Assembly (NCBI GenBank): GCA_965242905.1
Contig: CBDETM010000002.1
Location: 5,332,001-5,396,000 of the forward strand
From: Bin5 sp965242905
Lineage (GTDB): Bacteria > Chloroflexota > Anaerolineae > Caldilineales > Caldilineaceae
Length of the DNA stretch: 64,000 nucleotides
Reading direction: 5' to 3'
Below, piece by piece: positions 33,962-45,991 of the stretch. Positions within the stretch are counted from its first letter, which is position 1, and each line of letters starts with the position of its first letter. The notes beneath the pieces were generated by a model that saw nothing but the letters and a program-made list of their open reading frames with translations, ran no database searches and was not told the DNA's origin. Made by a program: the position numbers and the translations under genes.

Positions 33962-34023
33962 GCAGCGAAGCTCTATTGCGGGGATGGCGATGGCTCGCCA
34001 CGTGGATTTGCAGGCGGGCCAGT

Positions 34024-34386
34024 TCAGACGCTGATGAAGCGTTTTTCCTTGAGGCGCGCAGATTTTCCCTGCCGGTCGCGCAGGTAGTAGAGTTGGGCGC
34101 GGCGCACTTTGGTCTTGCGCAGGACCTCGACCTTATCGACGTTCTTGCTGTAAAGCGGGAACGTGCGCTCTACGCCGACACCGTGGGAACCTGTGCGGCG
34201 CACAGTGTAGCTGGCACCGGCGTCATGGCCTCCGCGCATCGAGATAACGACCCCTTGAAAGACCTGAATACGCTCGTTTCGGCCTTCGGTGATGCGTTGG
34301 TGGACGCGAACTGTATCGCCGGGATCGATTTCGGCCATGCCCTCGGGCAGCTCCGGCTGCAGAGAAGCCATCAATGCATTTGTCAT
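34024..34386 (-). CDS. rplS: 50S ribosomal protein L19
   Basis: 120 residues. GDTVRVHQRITEGRNERIQVFQGVVI, the RRTGSHGVGVERTFPLYS motif and the C-terminal VRRAQLYYLRDRQGKSARLKE are L19 hallmarks. Component of the large subunit at the 30S interface. AAGGTGG lies 6 nt before the ATG. Unusually for bacteria, no rpsP-rimM-trmD genes are adjacent; it stands alone between sugar-metabolism genes. Confidence 0.97.
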   Translation of the reverse strand: MTNALMASLQPELPEGMAEIDPGDTVRVHQRITEGRNERIQVFQGVVISMRGGHDAGASYTVRRTGSHGVGVERTFPLYSKNVDKVEVLRKTKVRRAQLYYLRDRQGKSARLKEKRFISV

Positions 34387-34448
34387 CTTTTGCCACCTTC
34401 TGTCCTTTGCATGGCCACCGGCGGAACCGGCGAGGCCCTTGCTATAGC

Positions 34449-34476
34449 TTCTTATTTTTTGTCACTTCAGGTGCAA
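34449..34476 (-). promoter_or_regulatory. Weak candidate promoter for rplS
   Basis: On the minus strand TTGCAC (34476-34471), 16-bp spacer, TAAGAA (34454-34449), about 65 bp upstream of the rplS ATG. Only partial matches to consensus. Confidence 0.3.
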
Positions 34477-34596
34477 CACTCAGTGGCCGAAACAGGAACG
34501 TTGTCTGGAGCAAGAGAACCAGACTCTCGCAGCCAACTGCCAGGCACACAGCCCCGCAGTCTATCACAACGCCAGGCTCAGACCAAAATTTCGACG

Positions 34597-35634
<1,038 letters not shown>

Positions 35635-35711
35635 AGTGGAATTGGAAGCTTATGGCGCTCTTCAGGTTTCAACGGATCTTCGGGATTCAGTGCGACTTGC
35701 CTGAGACTCAG

Positions 35712-36494
35712 TCAGTCCCCATATACCCTTCGAACCCGGCGCCGGTAGTCGTCGTAGGAGGCGTCGAACTTGGCTGCGGAGGCGTCTCCTGAGAACACGC
35801 TGCTGGAGAGGACAAGAGGCGGCTTGCCGCGTGCGGTCAGGCCGGCGGCCACGCGGCACTTGATGGCGTTCACGACTGCCGCTGCCCCGACTGTGGAGCC
35901 TGGTCCGACTGGATCTTCGAGACCTTCGATGGTGACCAGTGCATCTCCGGCGGGGGTACAGTTGTCGATTGTGACGTCTGCCAAGTCCATCAGTTTTTTG
36001 CCGCTGCTATGTTTCGGCGCCGACGCGGTGCAATGATCGACTGACACGACCGCAATTACGGGTAAGTCCAGCGCCTTTGCTTCCATGGCCATCTCCACGA
36101 CCACTTCATTGACGCCGCTGTTCGAGAAGATCATAAAGCTGTCGGGAGGACGCAGCACGAAGTTGCGCAGGATCTGCCCGGCAAAGCCCTCCACGTGCTC
36201 GATAAACATGGCCTGGCGCTGCCCATTGGCGCCAACGACCTGGTTATGAAAAGTCAAGGACAGTTCAACGATAGGGTGGAAACCCGGAAAGGAGCCGTGG
36301 CGAGGATACATCTCTTCTATGAACATGCGGGAGTGGCCTGTACCGAATAGGTGCACCAGGCCCTCGGCGGCAATGGTGTCGACACAGATATCGGCGGCTC
36401 GCTGGATGTTCTCGGTCTGGGTGGCGACGATGCGGTCCAGTATGGCTTGGGCTGCGTGCAGATAGGCAGTTGCTGGATTCAAGGTTTGATTCAT
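35712..36494 (-). CDS. SIS-domain (phosphosugar-binding) protein
   Basis: 260 residues. SIS fold: VHLFGTGHSRMFIEEM forms the first phosphosugar loop and FMIFSNSGVNEVVVEMAMEAK the second (S-N-S-G). The length and the HSRMF-EEMYPRHG stretch match the sugar-isomerase-domain (UPF0309-like) group rather than glmS or gmhA. Likely isomerises or binds a phosphorylated amino or acidic sugar. Encoded between a sulfatase and a MetE-like gene in a continuous minus-strand series. Confidence 0.85.
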   Translation of the reverse strand: MNQTLNPATAYLHAAQAILDRIVATQTENIQRAADICVDTIAAEGLVHLFGTGHSRMFIEEMYPRHGSFPGFHPIVELSLTFHNQVVGANGQRQAMFIEHVEGFAGQILRNFVLRPPDSFMIFSNSGVNEVVVEMAMEAKALDLPVIAVVSVDHCTASAPKHSSGKKLMDLADVTIDNCTPAGDALVTIEGLEDPVGPGSTVGAAAVVNAIKCRVAAGLTARGKPPLVLSSSVFSGDASAAKFDASYDDYRRRVRRVYGD

Positions 36495-36563
36495 CCTCCA
36501 TTGTCAGACTCAGAACCGGGTGAGTGTACGTCGCGGATTCTCAGGACATACATCGGTTCCCGA

Positions 36564-37937
36564 TCACCAGCTAAAGGGAACTGTCCCGGATTCATCCAGA
36601 GGGTAGCCCCATCCTTCGATATACTTCTCGCCAGGAAGGAACTGATCGCCGCGGTCACTGAGTTTGGCTTGTAGCTGGGACTCCAGTTCAGCTTGAAGAG
36701 ACTCAACTTCGGGGCGGCCCACCAGGTTTTGCATCTGGAAGGGATCGGTCTCGTTGTCGTAGAGGAGCCAGGGACCGTCCAGGTCGCGTGCGTAAGTGTG
36801 TGTGCGCGTGCGAAGACCACGATATTCGCGGCCGCCGTCACGTCGCAAGAACTGGCCAAAGGGATGCGGGCAGTAGATGAGGGCGGCGCCCCCGGACGGA
36901 TCCGGGCCGCCCTCGATCGCGGCCGAAAAGTCTTTGCCCTCAACCGTATCAGGAATTGGGATATCGCACAGGGACAAGAGCGTGGGCAGAATGTCAGGCG
37001 TATCGAGGAGCGCCTCAATCTCCCGGCCCTGTAGTCCGAATCTTCGTGGCCAGCGGAGCAGGAAGGGAACGCGGATCGACTCCTCCCAGGGCCGCTGCTT
37101 CTTGACTTGACCCTGGGAGCCGAGCATGTCACCGTGGTCGGACGTAAAGACGAAGATTGTGTTGTCTGCCAGGCCCACTTCTGCGATAGTCTGGAGGAGC
37201 GCGCCGAGACAGTCGTCAAGGGCCGTGCAGTGGGCGTAGTAGCCGGCGATCCATTCGCGGGCTTCGCCGGCCATCTCCTGGGGCACGTTTGGTCTAAGCT
37301 CTATGTCGTCGGGACTGTAGAGTTGGCGATAGGCTTCGGGAGCCGTTTCATAGGGCGCGTGGGGAGGGCCCCAGGAGAGGACGAGCAGGAATGGGTTGTC
37401 GGACTTGCCGTCGCCGTCCTTGTGAACGCGAGAACGCAAAAAGGCCTGTACATCCCTGGTCTGCTCGACCGCGTCGTATCCCTCCCAAGTCAATGGCTGG
37501 TCCGAGTCACCGGCGTAGTATTTGGAGTTGTTGTAGTCATGTGTGCACTCCAGCGCCTTAAAGTAGTCGAATCCCTGGCGGCTTTCCGGAGGAATGTAGT
37601 TGCTGCGCCCGCGGCCGTCAACATGCCACTTGCCCACATAGGCGGTGTCGTATCCAGCGGCTTTGTACAGCTTGGCCATAGAAACGGCGTCATCGGCCAG
37701 ATGAACGTCATTGACGAATACGCCGTGAGTCAGTGCATGTTGACCGGTCAGAAGGCAGGCACGCGCGGGGCAGCAGACGGGAATACCGGCGACGGCATGG
37801 GTAAAGTTGACGCTTTGAGCCGCCAAGCGGTCCAGATAGGGTGTACGGACCTGCCGGTTACCTGCGTAGCCTGTGTCCTGCGCCCGCCACTGGTCGGCGA
37901 AGACGTAGATGACGTTGGGACGATTTTGGGACATCAT
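36564..37937 (-). CDS. Type I sulfatase (choline-sulfatase/arylsulfatase-like)
   Basis: 457 residues. RPNVIYVFADQWRAQDTG gives the N-terminal metal site. The formylglycine motif is C55-CPAR followed by ACLLTGQH, with a second Cys directly after the modified one. FTSDHGDMLGSQG-QVKKQRPWEESIRVPF completes the active site. No signal peptide, so cytoplasmic. Only 24 bp separate it from the upstream UxaA-like gene, implying joint action on a sulfated sugar or sugar acid. Confidence 0.93.
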   Translation of the reverse strand: MMSQNRPNVIYVFADQWRAQDTGYAGNRQVRTPYLDRLAAQSVNFTHAVAGIPVCCPARACLLTGQHALTHGVFVNDVHLADDAVSMAKLYKAAGYDTAYVGKWHVDGRGRSNYIPPESRQGFDYFKALECTHDYNNSKYYAGDSDQPLTWEGYDAVEQTRDVQAFLRSRVHKDGDGKSDNPFLLVLSWGPPHAPYETAPEAYRQLYSPDDIELRPNVPQEMAGEAREWIAGYYAHCTALDDCLGALLQTIAEVGLADNTIFVFTSDHGDMLGSQGQVKKQRPWEESIRVPFLLRWPRRFGLQGREIEALLDTPDILPTLLSLCDIPIPDTVEGKDFSAAIEGGPDPSGGAALIYCPHPFGQFLRRDGGREYRGLRTRTHTYARDLDGPWLLYDNETDPFQMQNLVGRPEVESLQAELESQLQAKLSDRGDQFLPGEKYIEGWGYPLDESGTVPFSW

Positions 37938-37961
37938 TTGGACTCGTTGCGGCGTTGGCGG

Positions 37962-40712
37962 CTAGAGAGAGACACCAAGAAGACCGCGCGTAAACTGGAA
38001 TTCGATGTTGCCTGCGCGCGTCGCTCTTGGCTGGTGATTCCCTTCCAGTGTCCTCGTCAGCAAGCTGGCCAGAAACTGAGGCCAGAAATCGGCCTCGCCT
38101 TCGAGAACGGCGTCCATGTCTTCGGCGTACTGCATTGCCGTGCTGCCGGGCGTCGTTACCTGGAGCACAGGCACAAGGGGATGGCCTTCGACCGGGTGGC
38201 TACTCGCATGGGTCAGGATGACCTCAACGCCGGCGCCGCCGAGACCGGTCAGGGTTTCGGCCCAGTGTTCGGTGGGCGTCTCCATAACGTGGAGACCGCT
38301 GGGCTCGGATGCGTCAGCCAGCGACTGCCCGTAAGCGAGAGTGGGTAGGTGCGGGCCGTTGCCAATGCTCTCATCAAGAAAGGCTTTGGACGAAAGAAGT
38401 GACGTGTTTTCGGGTAGAATGACGGTTCCGCCGCCTGCGGCGATGGCTGCCGCCAGCCGGCCGAACTGTTGAGAAACCGCGTCCGGGGGGTCTCCGGCGC
38501 TCAGAAGCCCGACTCGAAGGGCGGATATGTCGGCCATCGTCTGCTCAGGTGTCTCGGCAGCGGCCAGTCGCTCTTCGAACCAAGTATCGACCTTTTCCAG
38601 CACGGCGTCGATTCCTCCGTCCAGTTGGATGCTAGCCCAGCCATATTGATCCAGGTCCAATCCGTTTTCTTCGAGCTCGTTGCGGAAGTAGTCATTGTGA
38701 GTCTTCTCGCAGCCATGCTCCAAGAGCAAGGTCTCGGCGGCAAGCGGGTGTTGCAGATAGCCCAGAACCGTGCGTACGTAGAGATCGCCGGTATGTCCGC
38801 CTGAGAACCCGCAGCCTTCAGTATGGGCAAGCACCACAAACCGCTTGAGAGGGGTCGATGCCTCGCCGCCAGACGTGAATCTGCGATTGAGCCGTGCGGC
38901 CGCAATTTGACCGATCTGGCCAGAGCAGAGGCTGGTCGGCAGGATCAGTCCGATGCGGTCGGCGGCCGGCCCGGTTGGCGTTGAAAATGCAGGATAGGCG
39001 AAGTCGAGAACTGGGGCAGCTGTGTAGCGGCGTATGGGCAATGGGCGGCCTGCGGGCTTTGGCCGGAGGTTGATCTCTTCCACGCGTCCCGGACCCGTCT
39101 GGCGCCAGTCGCGCCAGAGCTGTACCTGTGCGTGGCCGGCTTTTTCGCCAACTGTTCGTTCGCCGGAGGCGGCGCGCACCGTCAGGTCAAGCGTTTCGGC
39201 GCCGAGTTCGTCCATGGAGGTACCGTCGAGATAACGGCCTGCGTTCACGTCCATATCCCGGCTGAGCAACTCATACCGGCGCGTGGTGGTGACGATCTTG
39301 ATGGTGGGCACGAACGGAAAATTGGTGATTGAGCCGTTGCCGGTGACAAAGTAGATCACGTTACAGCCGGACGCCACCTGGCCGGCAATGCTCTCCAGAT
39401 CGTTGCCCGGGCTGTCCATGAAGTAGTAGCCGGGCTCACTCATCGGCGCGCTATAGGGAATGACATGGTCGAGCTGGACGTCGGGGTGTCGTTTCATCGC
39501 TGCGCCAATTGACTTGAGGACGATGTTGTACAGCCCGCGGTATTTGTTGCCGCCGGAGGGATTGCCGGCGGCTGAGTGGCCGTGCCAGGCGACCCGTTCC
39601 TGGAACCGCTCGATGGTGTCGAGAAACTCGGCGGCTGTCGCTGCGTCGCGCACGTTGAGCATGATGTATGGCTCGGCGCCGATCAGTTCGTCGGTCTCCG
39701 CCAGGTTGGCGGCGCCGCCGTACCGGACCAGTTCACGTGCTACCCAAGAGGCAAGTGGATTACCAGAGATGCCGGAAAAGGCGTCTGAGCCGCCGCACTG
39801 CAGGGCCAGCTTCAGTTCAGAGAGGGGTTGAGGCGTACGCGATGTGGCGTCGACCTCATCCAGCCAGCCTTTCACGATTTTTTCGGCCTGATCGAGCCCG
39901 GCCTGAAAGCCCGCTGCTATGGTCAGGAAGGCATGGGGGACGGCCTGGAGCGGGTAGTTGTTTTCTGTCAGAAAGGTGCGCAGCACGTCGTTGTTCACGG
40001 GTTCGAGACCGTAGTCCACGCACAGCACTGCCCCGACATTGGGGTGGGTGATGAAGCCGGCCAACGTACGCAGGGTGGTCTCTGTGTTGTTGGGGTTGTC
40101 GTGGCCGCCCTCGGTATGGGCAACGGCAACGATGCCGTCGATGTTGTTGAAGCGATCAGCGACGCCGGCAAGACGGGACTCCAACTGTCTGACAAAGCCC
40201 CCTGTGCGGGAGGATGTTCCCAGCAGAATGATCGTGTTTCTGGTGCCTACGCCGCGGCCCCCGGGACGGGTATACCCTTGGAAATAGCGATCTGCGTGGT
40301 ACCTGGGGACTTGCTGACCAGCCCGGAACCTGTCGGCGTCAAGTTTGTATGCCTGAACGTGATCGGCGAAATTCGGCTCGTTGGGAAGATCGAAGTCAAG
40401 CGCACGTACGCCGAGAGCGTCGAGCATTTCGGCGTTGCGTATGTATTCGCCCGGGGCAATCGCCCGCGTCGCCAGGCCAAATGGCAACTCCCATGAGAGT
40501 AGCGGTCCTCCCTGCGGGATCGATGCCACTGCGAAGCGGTGGCCTTCCATGGTGGTATAGTCCAGTGTGAGGACACCTTCGCCGAAGACGATCTGCGTTC
40601 CCGCTGCCAGCGTACGCGTGGCGATGGCAACGTTGTCGCCGGGAAGGGGCAGGCGGGCGACATCATCGAAGGGTAACGGTGAGGCGGTGTGGGAGTCTTG
40701 TGGTTTAGTCAT
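37962..40712 (-). CDS. UxaA/GarD-family hydro-lyase with duplicated core
   Basis: 916 residues from the ATG at 40712 (AAGGTC upstream; an ATG at 40748 is in frame). Altronate/galactarate dehydratases are usually about 500 residues. An N-terminal SAF-like region (about 20-120) precedes two related cores. Core 1 (about 150-370) keeps QCGGSDAFSGISGNP (C306) and ETDELIGAEP, but reads HTEGGH at 199-204 and GLE at 235-237 where the family has H-x-x-G-C-G and G-C-E. Core 2 (about 586-780) has exactly those motifs, HTEGCG (630-635) and HGCEKTHND (666-674), but lost the CGGSD loop. Probably dehydrates a sugar acid. It precedes the sulfatase gene by 24 bp. Confidence 0.85.
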   Translation of the reverse strand: MTKPQDSHTASPLPFDDVARLPLPGDNVAIATRTLAAGTQIVFGEGVLTLDYTTMEGHRFAVASIPQGGPLLSWELPFGLATRAIAPGEYIRNAEMLDALGVRALDFDLPNEPNFADHVQAYKLDADRFRAGQQVPRYHADRYFQGYTRPGGRGVGTRNTIILLGTSSRTGGFVRQLESRLAGVADRFNNIDGIVAVAHTEGGHDNPNNTETTLRTLAGFITHPNVGAVLCVDYGLEPVNNDVLRTFLTENNYPLQAVPHAFLTIAAGFQAGLDQAEKIVKGWLDEVDATSRTPQPLSELKLALQCGGSDAFSGISGNPLASWVARELVRYGGAANLAETDELIGAEPYIMLNVRDAATAAEFLDTIERFQERVAWHGHSAAGNPSGGNKYRGLYNIVLKSIGAAMKRHPDVQLDHVIPYSAPMSEPGYYFMDSPGNDLESIAGQVASGCNVIYFVTGNGSITNFPFVPTIKIVTTTRRYELLSRDMDVNAGRYLDGTSMDELGAETLDLTVRAASGERTVGEKAGHAQVQLWRDWRQTGPGRVEEINLRPKPAGRPLPIRRYTAAPVLDFAYPAFSTPTGPAADRIGLILPTSLCSGQIGQIAAARLNRRFTSGGEASTPLKRFVVLAHTEGCGFSGGHTGDLYVRTVLGYLQHPLAAETLLLEHGCEKTHNDYFRNELEENGLDLDQYGWASIQLDGGIDAVLEKVDTWFEERLAAAETPEQTMADISALRVGLLSAGDPPDAVSQQFGRLAAAIAAGGGTVILPENTSLLSSKAFLDESIGNGPHLPTLAYGQSLADASEPSGLHVMETPTEHWAETLTGLGGAGVEVILTHASSHPVEGHPLVPVLQVTTPGSTAMQYAEDMDAVLEGEADFWPQFLASLLTRTLEGNHQPRATRAGNIEFQFTRGLLGVSL

Positions 40713-40876
40713 TGCTTGACCTTCGCAGTGCGGAGACGGTTCTTGCAACTCCGATAGCCTAACACATTTGCCTGAATTTCAAAGTTTTGAGGCTCGCGGA
40801 AAGGACAGTTTTCCACCTTGCGCGTGCACGGGTCAGAAAGGGGAAAGCCGCCCAAGCTTGGGTTGGCTATGCGAAT

Positions 40877-41551
<675 letters not shown>

Positions 41552-41593
41552 TTGATCTTTCGCGGTTGGATACAGGGCAATTGGCAGCCTGCG

Positions 41594-42784
<1,191 letters not shown>

Positions 42785-43240
42785 CCGCGTCGCTTAGGGA
42801 AGACGGGGTCTGGCTATCCGCTTCTCTATTGCCTAGAGATGAAAACACGGCCATCTCTGCCTCGATAAAGTGGTCGACCATTGTACGAAAAATGGTTTCA
42901 ATCAGATCCGGGTCAACGCCTTCATTCTCTGCCCAGAGCCGGCGGGCAGCCAGCATGCGGCGCTGGCGCTCGCGGGCATGTACCTGTTCTTGGCTGCGTT
43001 TGAAACGGGCTGCTGCGTGGACGTACTCCTGGCGGCGGCTGATGGTAGTGATGAGGGACCGATCCAACCGGTCGATTTGCGTTCCTATCTCGTCGAGAGA
43101 CTCGCAGTCGTGTGGCTCTTTCATCCGGCATCCTGGTTTCATTGCGGCGGGAATCCCCTTACTTGGTGGAGAATTCTACCGCAGACAGTTTCGAGGGCAA
43201 AGAGATTGGACATTTGGAAGTCACACAGCTGCTGGAGACT

Positions 43241-43465
43241 GGGCCGGCACATGAGGGGATTCATTGGTACTGGCGGGACGTGGTATGGCCAGACACTTTC
43301 GATTAGGCACCAGTCACCAGTATCGACACCCGGTCGATGAGGCACGGCATGGTTTAGGGGGGGCGTTGCGGGGGCGGAGCCCCCGCACAAGGGAGGGCCG
43401 AATAGGCCCGACCGCCCAGAACTGCAGTGGTCAGTAGTTAGTGGTCAGTGGTCAGAGAAGGCGCA
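43241..43465 (+). repeat. Dispersed intergenic repeat, copy C (5' truncated)
   Basis: About 225 bp upstream of the M20 peptidase gene. It lacks the first hairpin and middle block and begins at GGGCCGGCAC; the double-hairpin core (43353-43421) is identical to copies A and B apart from its left edge. Tail units at 43427-43454. Sequence from about 43497 to 43555 is again similar to the DNA after copy D, so the repeated segment may extend further. The rest of the 520-bp gap 43125-43644 shows nothing else definite. Confidence 0.88.
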
Positions 43466-43644
43466 TCGTCTGTCTCAGAGCTTCAGAGGGACGGGACATG
43501 GCCCTGTTGCGACCCGAGGTACAATAGAGTTCGCCGCCATTTGGGGATGGACTCGAATGAGCGTTTCTCTTGACCAGCGGCCAGGCACTACAGTAGAATG
43601 CGCCGAAACGGCTGGAACCGTTCCCACAACCAGGAGAGCAGAGC

Positions 43645-45027
43645 ATGGCAGATTACCAGAACTATCTTGAGTCCAACCAGGGCCGTTTTTTGGAAGAGTT
43701 GCTTGACTTCCTGCGCATACCCAGCATTTCTGCGCTGCCCGAACGCGCCGAGGACGTGGAGCGTGCCGGCCACTGGGTCGCCAGGCGACTGACTGCTGCC
43801 GGTGTGGAGAACGTAGAGGTGCTGCCAACGGAAGGCCACCCTGTGGTTTACGGCGACTGGCTGCATGCGCCGGGCAAGCCTACAGTGATGATTTACGGAC
43901 ACTTCGACGTGCAGCCGGTCGACCCGGTTGAACTATGGACAGACCCTCCTTTCGAGCCTACTGTGAGAGAGGACCGGGTCTATGCTCGCGGCGCATCTGA
44001 CGACAAAGGAAACATGCTGGCGCCCATCCTTGCTGTTGAGGCTCTATTGCAGAGCGAAGGGGCCGCGCCAGTCAATCTGAAGTTCTGCTTCGAAGGCCAG
44101 GAGGAGATTGGAAGTCCACACATTCCTGCTTTCATGCCGCCGCACAGGGAGCGCTTCGCCTGTGATCTAGCTGTCAGCGCCGATGGCGGGCAGTTCAGCG
44201 AGACCGAGCCGATCCTGCTCATGTCGCTGCGAGGCGTGTGCGGTCTGCAGATCGACGTGCATGGCGCATCGACCGACCTCCACTCCGGGTTACATGGGGG
44301 CCGAATCCAGAATCCAATTCACGCTCTGACGCAGATACTGGGTTCGTTGCGCAGGGCAGACGGCTCGGTAGCTGTTGAGGGCTTTTATGATGATGTGGTG
44401 GAGCTATCGTCCGAAGAGCGCGCCGCTATCGCACGTGTCCCTTTTGACGGGGACGAGTACCTGGAGGATCTGGGTTTGGATGAAGAGTTTGGTGAACCTG
44501 GATACACGAACCGTGAGCGCGGGTGGGTTCGACCAACGCTTGAGATGAACGGCATCTGGGGCGGCTTCCAGGAGGAGGGAATCAAAACGGTACTTCCCAA
44601 TTCAGCACACGCGAAGATCACCTGCCGTCTGGTGGCCGACCAAGATCCTGCGCGTATTATCGACTTACTGAAGGAACATATCGAGCAGAACGTGCCGCAG
44701 GGTGTTAAGGTATCGGTGACGCCGCTGTCAATTCTAGGTCGACCTTACAGCATTTCGGCGGACCATTGGGGCAACCGGGCCGCGGCCGCCGTTTTGAGCG
44801 AGATGTACGGTCGTGAACCCTACCAGACCCGCAGCGGAGGCAGCATCCCCATCACCGGCGTCTTTCAGGAACAGCTAGGGGTGGACACTATCAGCTTCGG
44901 ATTCGGCATCGAAGACGAGAATTTCCACGCGCCGGACGAGTTTTTCAGGCTGGCCAGTTTCCGCAAGAGCCAGGTTGCTTACTGCAAGCTGCTCGACAAA
45001 CTTGGGGAATCGTCCCCACGAAACTGA
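43645..45027 (+). CDS. M20-family metallodipeptidase
   Basis: 460 residues. Metal ligands: first His in MIYGHFDVQPVDP, bridging Asp in ARGASDDKGNM, Glu-Glu in FEGQEEIGSPH, Asp in VSADGGQ, and a C-terminal His within GFGIEDENFHAPDEFF. The dimerisation lid domain starts with DVHGASTDLHSGLHGG. This is the CNDP-like dipeptidase group (about 450-470 residues), hydrolysing dipeptides in the cytoplasm. AGGAGAG lies before the ATG. Confidence 0.93.
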   Translation: MADYQNYLESNQGRFLEELLDFLRIPSISALPERAEDVERAGHWVARRLTAAGVENVEVLPTEGHPVVYGDWLHAPGKPTVMIYGHFDVQPVDPVELWTDPPFEPTVREDRVYARGASDDKGNMLAPILAVEALLQSEGAAPVNLKFCFEGQEEIGSPHIPAFMPPHRERFACDLAVSADGGQFSETEPILLMSLRGVCGLQIDVHGASTDLHSGLHGGRIQNPIHALTQILGSLRRADGSVAVEGFYDDVVELSSEERAAIARVPFDGDEYLEDLGLDEEFGEPGYTNRERGWVRPTLEMNGIWGGFQEEGIKTVLPNSAHAKITCRLVADQDPARIIDLLKEHIEQNVPQGVKVSVTPLSILGRPYSISADHWGNRAAAAVLSEMYGREPYQTRSGGSIPITGVFQEQLGVDTISFGFGIEDENFHAPDEFFRLASFRKSQVAYCKLLDKLGESSPRN

Positions 45028-45055
45028 GAATCTGAAGAGGGGGTCTTGCAGAACG

Positions 45056-45502
45056 TCAGGAGGCGAATTGGAACCACAGAACTGTATATAGAACGCCTAT
45101 CAGGGCGCCTACGTACACTTCTGTGGGTGAATGGCCAATCAGCTCCTTCAGCTCCTCTTCGCTGACGGGCTGACCGGTGAAGAGCTCTCTCAGGATCTGA
45201 TTCAGGACTTTGGCTTGCTTGCCGGCAGCTTGCCGCACGCCGGTGGCGTCGTACATGACGACCAGTGCGAATATGGCGGCCAGGGCAAATACGTCGCTGC
45301 GCGGGCCGGAGCGAAAGCCGATTGCGGCGACGAGGCTGCAAACCATAGCCGCGTGGCTGCTGGGCATGCCCCCAGCGCGAGCCAGTACGCGCAGGTCAAA
45401 ATCGCGCCGTAATACCCATTCGAAGAGAAACTTGTAGAGCTGCACGAGGAGACCGGCAGTCAACGGGAGCCAGATAATTGAGCTGTTACCCAGTAACTGC
45501 AT
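45056..45502 (-). CDS. Divergent PAP2-family membrane protein (DUF212)
   Basis: 148 residues with about four membrane helices. GGMPSSHAAMVCSL and the GVRQAAGKQAKVLNQIL stretch are characteristic of the divergent PAP2/DUF212 family, which lacks part of the classical phosphatase motif. C-terminal GHSPTEVYVGALIGVL is also typical. Starts 4 bp after the xseB stop, so coexpressed. Role unknown; a lipid phosphatase-like activity is speculative. Confidence 0.9.
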   Translation of the reverse strand: MQLLGNSSIIWLPLTAGLLVQLYKFLFEWVLRRDFDLRVLARAGGMPSSHAAMVCSLVAAIGFRSGPRSDVFALAAIFALVVMYDATGVRQAAGKQAKVLNQILRELFTGQPVSEEELKELIGHSPTEVYVGALIGVLYTVLWFQFAS

Positions 45503-45506
45503 CGGT

Positions 45507-45758
45507 CTATGGGTCCGAGACGTCGCTCAAATCGGTCAGGGTTCCGTCCGGCTCCCATTTCCTGACTCGAAGTTCGGCTTCTTCGAGCAGAACGCCGCAG
45601 CGGGCGGCCAGTTTCACGCCTGCTTCATACAGATCCAGTGATTCGGCCAAGGGTAGATCGGCGGCTTCGAGTTTCTCCAGAATGGCTTGAAGCTGGGCAT
45701 AGCTCTCTTCGTACGGGAGTTCGGCGGTTTGATCGGACCTGCTGTTCTGGTTTTCCAT
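45507..45758 (-). CDS. xseB: Exodeoxyribonuclease VII small subunit
   Basis: 83 residues. YEESYAQLQAILEKLEAADLPLAESLDLYEAGVKLAARC is the conserved XseB helical hairpin. Start at the ATG at 45758 (AAAGGAAC upstream); the frame is open further but without similarity. XseB assembles with XseA, which is not in this window. Downstream neighbour is DUF212. Confidence 0.92.
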   Translation of the reverse strand: MENQNSRSDQTAELPYEESYAQLQAILEKLEAADLPLAESLDLYEAGVKLAARCGVLLEEAELRVRKWEPDGTLTDLSDVSDP

Positions 45759-45991
45759 TTCGTTCCTTTCGGTACCGGCCAATTTTGGCATCAGTATATC
45801 AGAGAGGGCGCGGGTTCCGGCAATGGAAAAGCAGGCCTCATGATTCAAACTTTGACCAGGGCAGGATTGGCACAGATTGGGTCGTAGGCAGTAGAATCCG
45901 GCACAGTCACAGAGTTGGATTCCGAGGGCATTCTGGTGTCCGACTTTTGGAAGAGTTCACCAGAATCAAGGGTTGTACGATGGAGGGCCAG

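Noticed and set aside
37107..38348. 413-codon plus-strand open frame
   Set aside because: Antisense to the sulfatase and the UxaA-like gene; a by-product of G+C-rich third positions.
43520..43525. TACAAT as promoter of the M20 peptidase gene
   Set aside because: No acceptable -35 at 16-18 bp and no full TGn extension; kept only as a note under the recurrent motif.
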